This document shows, piece by piece, positions 51,645-64,000 of a stretch of 64,000 nt of DNA. Origin of the DNA: Corythucha ciliata (Eukaryota; Arthropoda; Insecta; Hemiptera; Tingidae); contig CM075939.1 in assembly GCA_038030265.1 (NCBI GenBank), positions 51,751,253-51,815,252 of the forward strand, given 5' to 3'. Under the pieces are notes generated by a model. That model made no database searches and had not been told where the DNA came from. It saw only the letters and a program-made list of their open reading frames with translations. The stretch's first letter is position 1; each line of letters begins with the position of its first letter. Both the position numbers and the translations under genes were made by a program.

Positions 51645-54170
51645 GTAATTAAATACTCGTAATATAAAGGCACACAAATTATGTACATTCCATGTTTATT
51701 AGGTACTACTCTGTGTAACCTTCCTCAACTTTCCCGCTTACCACTGTTAACAGCCGCTGTAGGTTTGTGTCTATACAGGCCTCATGCGCGAGACTCGGCC
51801 GGCGGTGTTTACAAAGTTGTGACGTCACACCCTATTTCTTTCTTTTTTTATTTATTTCTGCATCGGAGTTGGAGAGAGGCAAAAAAGCTTTAAAGTGTTT
51901 TTTCGTGATCATTTCATCCAAATAACTCATTTTCTACATGCATTAAGCAATAAGCGCTAAATACAGGCTAAAATTGCGATATAAACGACTGATTATGAAA
52001 GGTAATTGCGAAGATTGGAGATACATAGCTATTTTGATATACATATACAAAATACGATTTTCCTCATGAAAAATTCGGCGCTATTCCTGCTCTGGAAGGC
52101 AGGCAGGGGATCAATTTTGATGCCTTCCGACCAGTAGAATTATACTGAGACATAAATTGTCCCCACTCACTATAGTGGATATTTTCGTTTCGCTTCAAAG
52201 GATTCTTCATGTGTACTAGTATTTTTTCCTCTATGATTTTACGCGGAACTTTCCCGAAATGTCAAAGTTTATATTTTTACCTTTCTTTGAAACTCAAGCC
52301 CCCTCAATTCCGAAATTCTGGGCGTTGTACTTCCTTTTCGCTTCTTATTGAACTGTACATTATTCAAGAGAGAGTGAGAGGGAGAGAGAAAAAAAAGGGA
52401 ATAAAATTGGGGTAGGAAAACACGTTTTGCATGCTTGTCACGTTCCATTCAAAAACAAGCCTAAGACATGGCTCCATGATTATACTCCAACCCCACTCTC
52501 CTTAAATAATTAATGCACGTAATCATTCCCTCGAACCACACTTTCTCACGTATTAACCACACCGGTGACATGCCTCAACTTATCTTCCCTAATGGTAATT
52601 ACTAGTTTCAGTAATTGTGATCTATATTCACAATTAAAAAGGTTATTCATGATTTGGTAAGAAGTTGGCCTTATTATGGTGACGAGGGTGAGGGTTGGAG
52701 GGCCTAGATTCACGAGGACCTGAGAAGAAAAACAAGTATTTAAAAAAAGAAAAAAGAAAAGGAAATGAAACTTCAAGGGGTGAAGCAAACAGACCCGCAA
52801 GATGGAAAGTATGTAAAATGAGCCTGCAAGAATGAGAGGATGCTGAGAAGGAGTAAAGGCGAAAATTCGCTTGAAAGGAAGGGGAAAAAGTCTTCCCTTT
52901 TAAGTTTTCTGTCTCATTTCCCGACCACTTTTTCGTTCGTTTCTCGTCTTGAAGGGATTGAATTGGATTATGCCTGGGATGTAAACGATTTGCTCGACAT
53001 AATTTAAATTTTTAGGTAAGAAGAAAGTGCGGCATTTTATCCCATGACTAGCGATCAATAAAAAATGGAAATCTCCCTGGAATTAAAGGGCATCTCGTGT
53101 GTACAATTTGGGCGGGTTTTTAGTTACTTTTCTTTTGTTCAACGGTAATTGTGGCATCATATATCAACATGATTTATATTATTCTCGGTTTTCCTTGTAA
53201 ATTACATTTACCGTTTTTCTCTCGTTCTCAAATTGTGCGTTTAATAATAGTAATGAATCCCAAATTCACAAAATTGGAGCAGCAAAACTCATCTGTTCGT
53301 TGATGCGAACTACTTCCTCCCTCACACGTCGACTACTTTCCACACAACAAATGTAATTGCGGGGGAAGAAGCTTCTACCTTTCATCTTTTCTCGCAGTAT
53401 ACAGCTCTCTCTCTCACTCTTTCTATCCCCCCCTCAATCCATAATCCACGCTATGCCATCAACAATTCGCTAAACTTCCACGCCTCCCATACCACTGTCT
53501 GTGGTAATATAATGCATCCCGTAGGCAAACGCGCTCTCTTAGTCCTTTCGATCCACTGTTCAAGCAACTAATTAACCAAGTGTTGAATTTCAACGAAATA
53601 TCCCCCCCCCTATTCTCACTACCACAGGGAGTTCTTCACCCACACACACCTTCTCATTCGTGATATCCTTCAATTTGAAGCGGACGGTTTAAATTATTCG
53701 TTGATATCATCGCGGGGAGCAGGGCTTATAGAAATGGCATTCCTTCCATGAGCACTTTCAATCTTCTTTACCACGCGTTTTAGAGAGTTATTTATTGGGA
53801 CCATTAGCTGCTGCCTAGTTCAGTTAGCGAGGTTCCCAGGTTCCGAGGTTTCAGTTAGTGAGGTTCATGTCCAGTGAACGAGTATTTAGTTGGATTCAAG
53901 GGAAGAGGGAGGAGGTTCGGCTCCCTAAGGCTTGCAGATATCGAGGACCACTTTGGAACTTTAAATCAGCTATAGAGGTCAAAAACAATGCAAAAAAAAA
54001 AAAAAAAAAAAAAAATGGTCTCAAGGTGAAGGGAACACGATTTAGTGCTCACTTATGCTCATCACTTATCGTCGAGGTTGCACTTATCGAGGTTTCACTG
54101 TGTAGTAGTAAGTACGGCTCGTTGAAATATCTTAGCCTAATTTAACTAATTTCGAGGGTTGCTCTCCTCC
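51645..54170. other. No gene recognised
   Basis: Unique-looking DNA with pyrimidine blocks and a 24-A run at 53992-54015. Near 53818-53875 GAGGTT(C) recurs several times in a short stretch. No credible exon. Confidence 0.4.
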
Positions 54171-54174
54171 CCCC

Positions 54175-54500
54175 ATAACAAACATTTCGTTGGGTTGGCT
54201 CATTCGTGGAGTAATTTGCGAAATTTGATTCTGTATGATAAGCCAATGCTACGAAATTGGTTTCTAACGATCCAAACTCACGCATTTTGTATTTTAACGG
54301 TTTTGACGTGTTAGAACCACCAAATCCGGTGTTCGAAAGAGCCGACTATTGGCGATTTTTTGGTTTATTTAGTTTTTTTCCAATTTGGACATTAGTTTTT
54401 GAATTAAAAAAACACAAAATTGCATACCTGTCAGTGCCTGTAATATTGTTAGTATTTTCAATGAGCAAAACCAGCGAAATTGATTTTAATTCGTCTCCCC
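54175..54500. repeat. 31-bp degenerate array, family A, strongly diverged
   Basis: It starts with AACATTTCGTTGGGTTGGCT. Later units in either orientation are recognisable (TACGAAATTGGTTTCTAACG, AGCGAAATTGATTTTAATTC). The open frame 54257-54595 crosses it and is therefore not believed. Confidence 0.45.
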
Positions 54501-54839
54501 TTGAAGGGGCTTCACGCCGACACTCTTTATTCCAAAATCCGATGACCACTGATTGCGATAGCGATAGATTAGGCTGGCAAGGAGTGGGGACTTAAACTGC
54601 CATGGTCCCATTCGATTCTCTTTTTTCGGCTTTATTTCACATTCGACACTCTTGGTTGTTCTATTGAGTGATAAGCTGGCGAGACCGTCTTTTGGTCGTA
54701 AAGAGGGCGGAAGGGCGTAGACGCGGCTCCTTTCGCATCATAGTTGATTAGTGGGTGGGTTGGGTATCGTCAGAAAATGCTTCGAACAGCTCAATGATTC
54801 ATGATAATCAGTTGATTCGCATGCCACGGCTACAGTTTG

Positions 54840-54905
54840 TCTTGGTGGTTATTGCATAAACAGATTTGAGCCTTGCGGGCGATTGCATAGCACTACAATG
54901 ATTCC
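54840..54905 (+). repeat. Short interspersed match to 59935-59995
   Basis: GGTTATTGCATAAACAGATT followed by TGAGCCTTGCGGGCGATTGCA recurs at 59945 with few changes. Both copies follow a GTTTGTC. Origin unknown. The remainder of 54500-57580 holds no recognised gene. Confidence 0.5.
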
Positions 54906-56108
54906 GCAATTCTGCAGGTTTCTTTTCATCTGTTGTTCCGTTCGGTAATCATTTCGAAAAGGGAATGACCCCCTTATCCAACAGTTCAATTACATTTGGG
55001 CAGTGGCAACTCCACCGTCATTTGGGCACCGTCAACTCCACTTTCCCCGCTCCATTTAATGTTCATCATTGCCGGAATCAAGGTATCTCCCCGTCGCCCA
55101 TCTGGGGCTGCATTGAAATTCGGATGAAATATTTCATGAAGCGTATTATTATGCAAATTTAAAGTAAACAAGGGGGTTTCATGGTACCAAATAGAGAATA
55201 AGGTCTGTCTTTCCATCCCCCTCCCCTTCACCGCACCTTTGTAAATTTGGGAACTCGATTCGACAATCGTTCGCCTTCTTTTATGTTGATCCCCCTCTCA
55301 GCTCCTATGAAGCACGTAGCGAAACATTTTCGTTTTCCGACCAATTGCGCTCTCAACTCCTCGCATGTCGTCCCAAGTTGTTCTCAATTTTATGGAAGTT
55401 TCAAATATTTCTTCCGCTCGCAAATTCACCATTTTTGTTTTGTTTTATGCAGTTTCGCCTCAATTCGAAAGCGAAGCGGGAGGCTTTTTCTGCCTAGAAC
55501 TTTGAAACATGTTCGTGTGTTGTCTTTTATTCCCCCCAGTCGGACACAATTTTATCGCAACAACATTGATGGGTGGACTACACGGGTGACTTCTCTTATG
55601 GTGTGAAATGAAGGGCTTTTCACCCCTTTTTTCTTCACCAACCTCAGACACCAACACGACTGCCTATTTTTATTCTGGGGGAGAGACCATAATGTCACTT
55701 TATACTGCCACAACGCGACAACTTGACGCATCCCTTTCTATCTCACTTTAAATCCCCCTCGACGAGGATTAGAGGCTTGATTTTTCTCTCTCAGTCTCTC
55801 ACGTGCTGTTTTTTTTTCTTTTCTTCTTTCTTCTTTTTTACGTTTAAACAGACCTTTACGATAAAGGAGAAACTTGGAGGTAAATAAATGTTTAAAAGGG
55901 GGCGTTTTTGTTGTTTGCGTCTATTTTACAAAAGCTACATAGGTATATGTATCTTCTTTACCCTCTTATATGAACGTAATTCTCAAATATTTGCACTAAG
56001 GGCTTCTCTTCCTTAATAGCACTACACCCACTCAAATGCTTCAAGCATTCTTGTAAACCGTCTTCAATTTTATAAACTCTTCTGTAAATTATAACAAAAC
56101 GCTAATAT

Positions 56109-56248
56109 TATGTTCGTTCCATTGTTTCATGAGTGCTACACTTTTGAAGAAAATCATCTGGTTTCATTCAATTTTTCAGAATAATTCAATGAAATCACGT
56201 GGTTTTCTTCACTAGTGTAGCACTAGCAAAACAATGGAACGGACCTAT
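56109..56248. mobile_element. GGTCCGTTCCATTGTTT palindromic MITE, complete copy
   Basis: The left CGTTCCATTGTTTCATGAGT and GAAGAAAATCA arms invert against TTTTCTTCAC and the right CTAGCAAAACAATGGAACGG. ATTCAAT...ATTCAATG lies at the centre. A half copy is at 26049-26138. Confidence 0.75.
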
Positions 56249-57584
56249 TGCCAAACACGTGCAACTCAAAATACACTTAAAAAAGAACTTCTCCATGGAA
56301 AGATGGAATAACTTAACGGATTATTTTCAATATGAATAGGCTCGTTCGAGCCAAACCCTCCCCCCTTCTTTGATGCTCGATCGCTTATTTGAAAAAAAGA
56401 AAGAAAAGGAGTGCGAGCAAGGTTAAAGAAGAGGGACTCGCTTTCTATTTATTGCCGCAATATAAAGGCAATATTCGTCCGACATGAGTGACCACTGCCT
56501 GTTTACGTTGGAATGAGATAACGATGGTGGACCAGTGTCATACCGTATCTCCAAAATTGCTACCTTACAGGAGAGAAGAAAAACCCATTTTCACTTATAC
56601 TATTAATGAGCGGTCGAGTCGTAAACTATATTTTCTCTAGTAACAAGCACGACTATAGCCATGTACTCACGATATTATGATATCGCATAAGATTCAGTTA
56701 GATTGGGGAGATACGTGATGTTATCACTTCCTCTTCTTCAAGCCTTTGTGATACGAGTAAACTGTATGGGTTTTGTTCCAGTTTTTACCTCTGGGAGCTT
56801 CACTGTCGATAGAATCATAGCATACCTAATCGGTAATGCAGAAAACTCATTTCGGGTGAAAGTGGAGATACGGGATGACACTGGCCCGCCATCGATAAAT
56901 GATGAAACGTGAGCATTGGAGTTTCAATGGAAGTGGAGGGGGGAGTGGGGAGTCGATTTTCATTCTTGTGGGGTTCTATACTCATTTTCCATGCAACAAA
57001 GATTGCTTCCTGTGATCTTTGTGAAGTCTCCAGGCATGGTGGGGGGGAGGGCTCGTTTCGAGATTGTCGCTTAAATTAATTAATTTTAAATACTTCAACG
57101 GCTCGATAACGTGGGAAGATGGTCCTGAAGTGATTAATTTTGACCATGAGCATTCAAACTGTTACACATTATACGAGGTTATAGTATAATAGGGCGGGAG
57201 GGTCACCCATTTACCCGGACACCCCTTCCCATAAATGTTGTGCATGAAGCTTTCTATTAATTAAAAGCTCATTCGTTACTCCCAGTTACGTGTTGATACT
57301 TCCAGACGAGACATAGGCACAAGGGAGAGAGAAAATAGGGTTGAACATCTCACTAACGATGAAATATCGTCCCACAAAATCGATCGTTTCTGGCATTTAG
57401 TCATCGGTGCCTCACATTCGTGAAACTCAATTGTACAGAAATCGGTAGTTGCTCATTTTTCTGTATCCATAGGGACTGGGCTAAGGAACGAAAGGAATAC
57501 TCGATGGTAATGATGAGAGGGTGAGGGGTGGCAGAAGTTGATAATCTCTCTGAGGCTATTAGGGATAATCTTTATACGCAATAT

Positions 57585-57725
57585 TTTGGGGCTGGCTCCC
57601 CCCCCCCCCTAAATAATAATTTTGCCCTCTAGAAAAGCCAATTTCGGGGGTCTGATGTCTCATTTCAGATACATCATTTTGCTAGTTCAGCCCTCCCAAT
57701 AATCAATATCAATTTCGGTGGCGTT
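57585..57725 (+). repeat. 31-bp degenerate array, family A, short
   Basis: Four or so diverged units (GCCAATTTCGGGGGTCTGA, ATCATTTTGCTAGTTCAGCC, ATCAATTTCGGTGGCGTT), preceded by a C-run near 57600. Confidence 0.5.
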
Positions 57726-57958
57726 AGAACCTTGGAAAAATGATTTTTTCCGGTCAAAAATCACTAACTTTTGAATTTGAAATACTTAATTGACTGAGTG
57801 AACAGTTTCGAGGTTGGTTAGAGACAGTTCTCGTGGCGAGTGGTGTCCTCACTTTTGGTACACTCCGGGAATCAAAGGGCCTCTTGTTTTCATGTTTCAG
57901 ATGCGATGAGCTGAAATAAAAAATAGAAAGAAGGAAAATTACGGAAGTTGCGACGAAA

Positions 57959-58035
57959 ATGGATGATCTGGAAAAAGGCGGAACGGAAAAGGGTCACGAA
58001 ACTGATCCTGATAAACGCGTGAAAGACAACGAAAT
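57959..58035 (+). CDS. Candidate first coding exon of an unidentified gene
   Basis: A good acceptor (TTTCATGTTTCAG, ending 57900) is followed by 58 bases with stops. Then an ATG opens 25 codons (MDDLEKGGTEKGHETDPDKR and five more), ending at a strong donor GTAAGTAC in phase 2. The peptide is hydrophilic and acidic/basic, like the cytosolic N-terminus of many membrane proteins, but I do not recognise it. No second exon could be assigned with confidence. The gene would continue on the + strand, probably beyond 64000. Confidence 0.4.
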
Positions 58036-58039
58036 GTAA

Positions 58040-60365
58040 GTACAATATACCTATACATATTTATGATTTCTTTTAGTGAATAAATTGTTTTATAATTAAT
58101 TCATTTTGTTATCTTATAAAGGAACAAGATTAGGGTAGTTATGGAGAAAATTAGTTTTTCTCTTCTTTCCTTGAAATTTAGGTGCCTCTGAAAGGAGAAA
58201 GGTGATTGGACTTTTTTCTCACTTTATTTTCCTCTATAAACCATAAAGAAAGGTTAGCGCTTTGTCTGTGTGCAAGAAGCTTTGAAAAATAAATTACCGT
58301 TTAAATTGCGAGATGGATGAGGCAAGCAAGCAAGAAAGAAAGATTATTTGTCTCATAATAACAAATTGACCTACATCGTGGCCATAATAACGCTAATTAA
58401 CGAAGAATAGTAGCCTCATTATTCATTAGTTAGCTATTTTTAGACTCGGAGACGGCTACAGAAAGACTCACGTACTGCCGCCCTTGTGAAGTCAGTGAAA
58501 CCTGAAGACGACTTGAGTTTGTAAGCGCCCCCTGGGTGCGGATTTCAATTTTTCGTGAAGAACGGTGCTATTTGACTGATGACGATAAAGGAATGAAATT
58601 GAAACTCGAGTAAGATGAAAAAGACGCCACGAAATCCTGTTGGAAATGAGGGTTTAATGGTTACACGGTTTTGATGAGGGTGCGGGTGGGAAATAAGAGG
58701 AGCCGCGGATTTTCTCGATTCAAAGAAGTGACGGTGCTAATAAGTTACACAGTGAGTCGGAAAAAAGGGTGAAAAGGAAAATGCGAGAAAATACAGGGGT
58801 CGAGGTTGACGGTAATGGTGCGGTTTCAATCGGAAAGTCTCTCGTGGGGCTGGGGTGCGTGGAGGGATTTCACCTTTTACTTCAATATATTGGAAAGTAA
58901 TTGACTTGATTCGCCAGCTCGGGTGGTAGCTCACTGTGCGAGAGGACTCGTCTTTTATCCTTTTCCAAAACCGCAACCTCCGAAGCTCTCCCGGAGGATT
59001 TGCCCGGTAAATAACATTGCGATGAACTGTGGAGGAGGGGAATCAAAAAAGAATTAAAATAGGTACAGGACCTACATTTTTGTACTATTAAGAACAAAAA
59101 AAGGTAGATAAATGAAATTAGCAAGAGTTAACAGAATTAGTTTTATGTCACTTTTACCGCACGTTCCACCGCTCGCCTTAAGCGGAAGGAGTAAAAGTTT
59201 CATCTTTTTCTTTAGAATTAATGACCATGAGAAAAGGGGTGGAAGACAAGGAGGGGAAATGGAATTAACCTATCTTTTATCGATGTGATTAAATGAATTT
59301 ATTTCAATTCATTGAAACTGCAAGCCCCGTGTGTTTTCCTACATTCCTCCGTAGCCGTAGTGCGGAGGAAGAGAGCAGCATTTTATTCATTCCAATCTTT
59401 ACCCTTTTATTTCAACTCAATGTACTATACTACTCCCACTGTGACCATTAAATTATTATTATATATAGGATTAAATTTCCTGGCTGAATTCAGTTTTTCA
59501 AGGGCAGGAGGCATTACCCAATCGCGTGAAATTCTCCTAAATGGCGAGTGTGTGGCGTAAAGTTGGAATTCCTACGACAAAACTGCTCTTACAATTTTCA
59601 ACGCTAGACGTCCAGTTTCTTCGCCCATGCGTCTGTTCTCAACTTGAATCGCTTGAAACTAACTAGAAACTTGAAACTAAAATCGCGGATTACCTAATTC
59701 TTATTAAGTTTTGGTATGGAGGTTGTAATGTGTAGGTAAATAACTTCACATCTCAAAACCGCGTGAAATGCTCACTGTCACTGTACCCAACGGCATGGAA
59801 TTTCCAGACAAAAGACAAAATTTTGCAGTCGAATGCAGCTTTTTTGCCCCCTCATATACTTTCAGGACTTCCTGACTTTCAAAGTTCAATTTTGTCGTCG
59901 CTTTGTCCAATAACGCGTCGTGTACGAATTGTTTGTCACTATGGCTATTGCATAAACAGATTTCAGTCTTGCAGACGATTGCATTACATGTCAATCAATC
60001 AAGCGACTTTTTTCGAGTTATACATTTCTTTACAATCGGTAGATTTATTGAAATTTCATTAGTGCATTATTTTCATCAACGAAACCCTTCAATGTTACTT
60101 GCAACGCCAAGTACATAGTGCACAGCGTGTTTCATACTCGACTCTTCTTCATTCGAGTGCGGTCAGTGCAATTAATGGCAATTTCGACCCTAGAAATTAT
60201 AATTCGACCTTGAAAACTGCCAACGCTTGGAATTCTTTCTGCGCTCCGGGGTCCTGCATCCACCTATACTCGAGAGTGCTGTAAGGAAAGAAAATTGATT
60301 TTCAAAACGAAACCCCCCGCCACCGGCATATCACGATACAATATAACTCAGAATTGATAGTCTTT
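58040..60365. other. No gene recognised
   Basis: If the exon at 57959 is real, this is its intron. A copy of the short 54840 repeat lies at 59935-59995. No other feature is supported. Confidence 0.35.
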
Positions 60366-60497
60366 GTGGGTTGTAATAGAAAAGCGAACTTGGATGACGA
60401 GATAACAGTGATTTTCCCAGCTAGAATGCGTGAATTTCAGCTGTTAATGTCAATTTCATCTCGTCTCGCACCTGTTTCACCATATCATTACAAACCT
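60366..60497. mobile_element. MITE of the TAGAAAAGTGAAACACGTG family, copy 3, diverged
   Basis: GTGGGTTGTAATAGAAAAGC at the left is matched by CATATCATTACAAACCTC at the right. Inner TCATCTCGTCTCGCACCTGT matches copies 1 and 2. Confidence 0.6.
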
Positions 60498-62621
60498 CAT
60501 TGACGCAGGAAAACGCACTTTCCCTTCTTATTCAAACGGAAATTGTTGTTTTAATGCGTCTTTTCTATAACGCTCGCCCGTGTGGTTTGAAGTTTCCTTT
60601 GTTACCTGACCGGTTTTTCTTATTAGGAAAATGTGGTAACTTTAATTAACATTTTGACACACTGTCGCTACGCCTCTAATAGCTGAACTGGAAACATGAC
60701 ATGACACGCCTTCACTCATTGACTGCGGGCGTCATTTTCATGGACATAACAAAACTTGGGCCCTCGAAAGTGCCATGTTGGCTCATGAATTTTACATTGA
60801 TAAAGTTCAAATTCACAGCCTCTGGTATGTAAATACTGAGAGTAATAATTCAGTAACTGGCGGGGCATCTGAAATAGGGCGTTCCGAACGTGTCGGGTGG
60901 GTTTCAAAAGACGCATACTTAGCAGTAAAAATGCAAAATGTTCGCAGACAGATGAATATCGCATTCGGGAGGAGAAAACTTTTCAACACCGAACAGCCGA
61001 CTTTTTTAACCCTTGGGCCTCCAACGCTTTTACGCTACGCTTTCAAGTTAAATTAGTTTGGCGGGTTGAACTCGCTACATAACTTTGAAAATCTCTTTGA
61101 GTTTCACCGAATGAAATTGCTTCTCGTGTCCCTCCACCTACCGGCCATAGGTACCTACTTTTCTCCAGTGTTTCCGACAAAGTTTTTAATCAATCATCAA
61201 TAATCTAAGCTTAATTGGGTATTCTTCGTTAAAATAAACGACACGGTTAAAACTACTTTTCCCATGGGCCTTTTGTCAACATCTCAGTCTATAAGGGTTA
61301 AAAGAGCGAAATTCTTGGAGGTACCACACCATACCCCGCCGCGTCTAACGATGGGCTGCCCACCACTTGAGACGTTTTATCTACGCCAGTTAATTTGATC
61401 GGTTAAAAGCCTAATAAAGTAGCGTTCAAAATGATGACTATACAGTTTCTGAAGAATCGGTGAATGTTATGGCGCCGAAGGTGGGGAGTGGAAATTGAAA
61501 TTGCCTTCCCCACCCCCTAACAACCCGATTCGCTCTCATGGCGAAACGTGATGGATATGCAACGTTGATTGACGGAATAGACATCTATAACAGTCCACCT
61601 GTTTTAACCCTCTTCAAACCTGTTAATTTAGCCAGTGAATCAAACTGGACGAAAGATTTGTTGAACAAAAATTAACCAACTGGTATTTCAGATATTCCGC
61701 TATTTAAACAGCGCTAGTCATAGAAGGGAGCAGCTCTAGGTTCACCCATTCAACTCTTAGAGCGAGACAAAACTGAACTGTTTTGAAGGGGGGTGGGGGG
61801 AACAAGCAGCAGGTGCTAGTTTTGTAACCCTTCGTCAGTAAGTAAAAATAAGGTCCATAAAAAAAAAACTTTATTTTTCACGTAAACTAAGCTGAAGCGT
61901 GGTGAGGGTGAAAGTTCCGAGTCATTAATAACCTTTTTTTTTCTTTTTTTTATGGGCGCAAAATGGAGGTTTGAGATTAATTGATAAGTGCCATGTTTAC
62001 TCTTCGCCAAAAGTCTAAAATTGAAAAGAAAAACTTGCGAAACTGTGGGAATCAACATTCTGTCTAATGGTGGCATTTCTTCTTTGAAAAGCGGCTATTC
62101 TATCGCGAAAGCACGTAATCTTGAAGGCCAGTCCCTAGAGCTTGGCGGGCGTTTCAGCAAGTGGGTATACTGATGATACACACCCAATCACCCACATTCT
62201 CTAGGCTTGACGGCTTAAAACCTGCGACGTTTCCATAAAACCCGCTAATTCACTCCGAAATCAAAATATTGCTTCAGTATAGGCAATATTGTCCAAGAAT
62301 TGAAGTTTTGACACCAAGGGCGTAGCCAGGTCCACGATGTATGTCAGGAATGAGTGAATAAATAAACCCAAAACGGTCATAAACTGATTTACGCCCTTCT
62401 TTAATGTGGAGCGATATAGTATTTGGGTTAAATTACCAGTTCTTGAACTGAAAGTCGGGGTTTCCAAGTTTTCAATCAGTGTATCAGTCAGTTTCTAGTG
62501 AAAAAGCTTTCGTACATGCGCAGGAGAACCAGTTTTAGGAGCCTAATTATACCAGCATTGCCAAACCATGCAAGGTCATTGGGCACAAAACTCCAAGTTT
62601 AGCAACTAAAGGGTCGTTTTC

Positions 62622-62688
62622 ATGGGCAAAATTGATTGGAAGGCAACGCCGACGGTGTGCAGGCCAAGGTGGAATTTGATGGATCACG
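62622..62688 (+). CDS. Weak candidate exon, MGKIDWKATPTV frame
   Basis: ATG followed by 21 further codons without a stop ends at the donor GTAAGT (62689). The W-x-A-x-x-TV spacing resembles the segment just before the BTB domain of some arthropod BTB proteins, but this is a short match from memory. An AG at 62609-62610 would let it join the exon at 57959-58035 in frame; the pyrimidine tract there is poor. Chance is quite possible. The rest of 60500-64000 contains nothing I can identify. Confidence 0.2.
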
Positions 62689-64000
62689 GTAAGTTATTTA
62701 TCATTTCACAAGGCAAGTATTTACGCTGAAATTGGGATAATTTGTGCGGCCTTTGAAAACGTACGATGGAAGTTCCTTTGAGACATTGTTGAAACGATGT
62801 AAATTTATTAATAAATAGTTCAATTCAGTCCCATAGGGCATTTCGTACCATAGGGCATTGGGAACAGCATTTTTCGTCAGATGTAACGGATTTTGAAGGT
62901 GGCTGACAGGAAAAAATTCCGTCTACCGGATGATGGATTTTTAAAACAGAAATTCGGAATCGCTCGATGATTTTAACTAGGTACTATTTAGCCCCGTAAA
63001 ATAAGGTGTCGAAGGTTGCAATAATTAGGGTAGATGATTTTTTTGTTTCATGTTGTTGGGGGTGGTGTAGGTATGATGTGTTCAAATTGTTGACCTCGAA
63101 AAACCTCGGGATCATCCTTGAATTCGGGAAAGACGGCGCAATTTTTGGATTTTTTTCGGGTTAAGGCATTTTTCGCTTGAGTAGCCATTTTTTGGCAGTG
63201 ACTGCGAAGAAACATTTCAAAGCAGACGAAATTTCCGACAAAACTAGTCCAAAGCGGGATCTGAAGGTATTACAGTATCTAAGATAGAGATCGTCAAATG
63301 TAGGATAACTTTTCAAAATTGACAAATGATGTTGATGTTTTCCTAATCTTCATCATCGGTAAACACGTGGAATCATTTTAGTGGTCAAAATGGTACACGG
63401 CCTTCAGATTTAGGCTAAACATCCAGCAAAGAGAAGGCAGAACGCTAGCTGTCGTCCAAGAAGCTCCGTAACTACAATGATCAATAATGCGTTGTTGATT
63501 GATGTAGTTCGTAATTGCATTAGTTGGTACGGCCATTACTCGTAGTAGGCTGTAATAAATGTTATCGGTATTCGTTATTCGTGACCATGCAGAATTCGTT
63601 TAATGGTCGTTCTCACAAAATTAGATAGGACGACGTCTGTAACACCTATGTTTCGATAACTGTAATAGGTATAGTTAGTTTTCAGCATTTCGTTCTTTAC
63701 AGGAAGTAGATCACAAACGCGTGTAACTCATCCGGCAATGACATAATTGTGACTGAAAATGTCTGATAAACGAATATTTTAGGACTGAAAAATGAAAAGC
63801 AACGCACTATTTCAACTAAATGATAGCATGAATGTCAAAAGTGATAAAAATAAATATTCCGATCCCCCTTTTTCTCTTGGAAGAGCCTGACAGAAGACGT
63901 GTCTCCTTGACACTTGTAACGTCGTCTATAAGAAATGTCGAAATGTATTCCGTGCCGCCTTCTATATCCGTGGGGACTTCTATATCTACACAGTCAAAGT

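Noticed and set aside
54257..54595. 112-codon plus-strand frame
   Set aside because: It lies across a family A degenerate array and has no plausible splice or product.

Overview
The window is nuclear DNA of an invertebrate animal, most likely an arthropod. It holds spliced genes with GT-AG introns and AATAAA signals. It also has two decayed non-LTR retrotransposons with RNase H domains, many short palindromic transposons, and a copy of the YGGTCACACTR core-promoter motif known from insects. A G-protein-coupled receptor kinase closest to insect Gprk2 points the same way. The species cannot be named from the sequence. There is no CRISPR array, operon, rRNA or recognisable tRNA.

Gene-bearing part (about 2.6-23.4 kb). 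(1) A receptor kinase of the GRK4/5/6 (Gprk2) class runs on the + strand, with 12 coding exons between 3868 and 12375 and an ambiguous last exon. Its 5.8-kb first intron carries a decayed LINE, a MITE and degenerate minisatellite arrays. (2) A vesicular amine/acetylcholine transporter relative (SLC18 family, 11 coding exons, 511 residues) runs on the - strand from 23240 to 15680. (3) A complete intronless SRP72 gene (18408-20375, + strand) lies inside the 5.4-kb intron 8 of that transporter, on the opposite strand, with its own promoter motif and poly(A) signal. The three products act separately: receptor desensitisation, vesicular loading of a small molecule, and co-translational protein targeting. 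Only the nesting links two of them.

Repeat-dominated part (about 24.5-36.2 kb, with outliers to 60.5 kb). There is a pile-up of palindromic non-autonomous transposons: six lie end to end from 26423 to 27834, one is nested inside another with an 8-bp duplication, and several are flanked by TTA. A second LINE relic lies at 34.5-36.2 kb. Two large foldback elements lie at 95-1620 and 49890-51640. Dispersed through introns and intergenic DNA are at least four families of degenerate arrays with units of roughly 30-38 bp. The most widespread has a core like CCAATTTCGCGGGTTGGCTC and occurs at seven or more places in both orientations.

The remainder (36-64 kb) is mostly unique-looking, pyrimidine/purine-tract-rich DNA in which I recognise no complete gene. 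Two candidate first coding exons on the + strand (57959-58035 and 62622-62688) suggest that a gene with long introns may begin there and run off the window.
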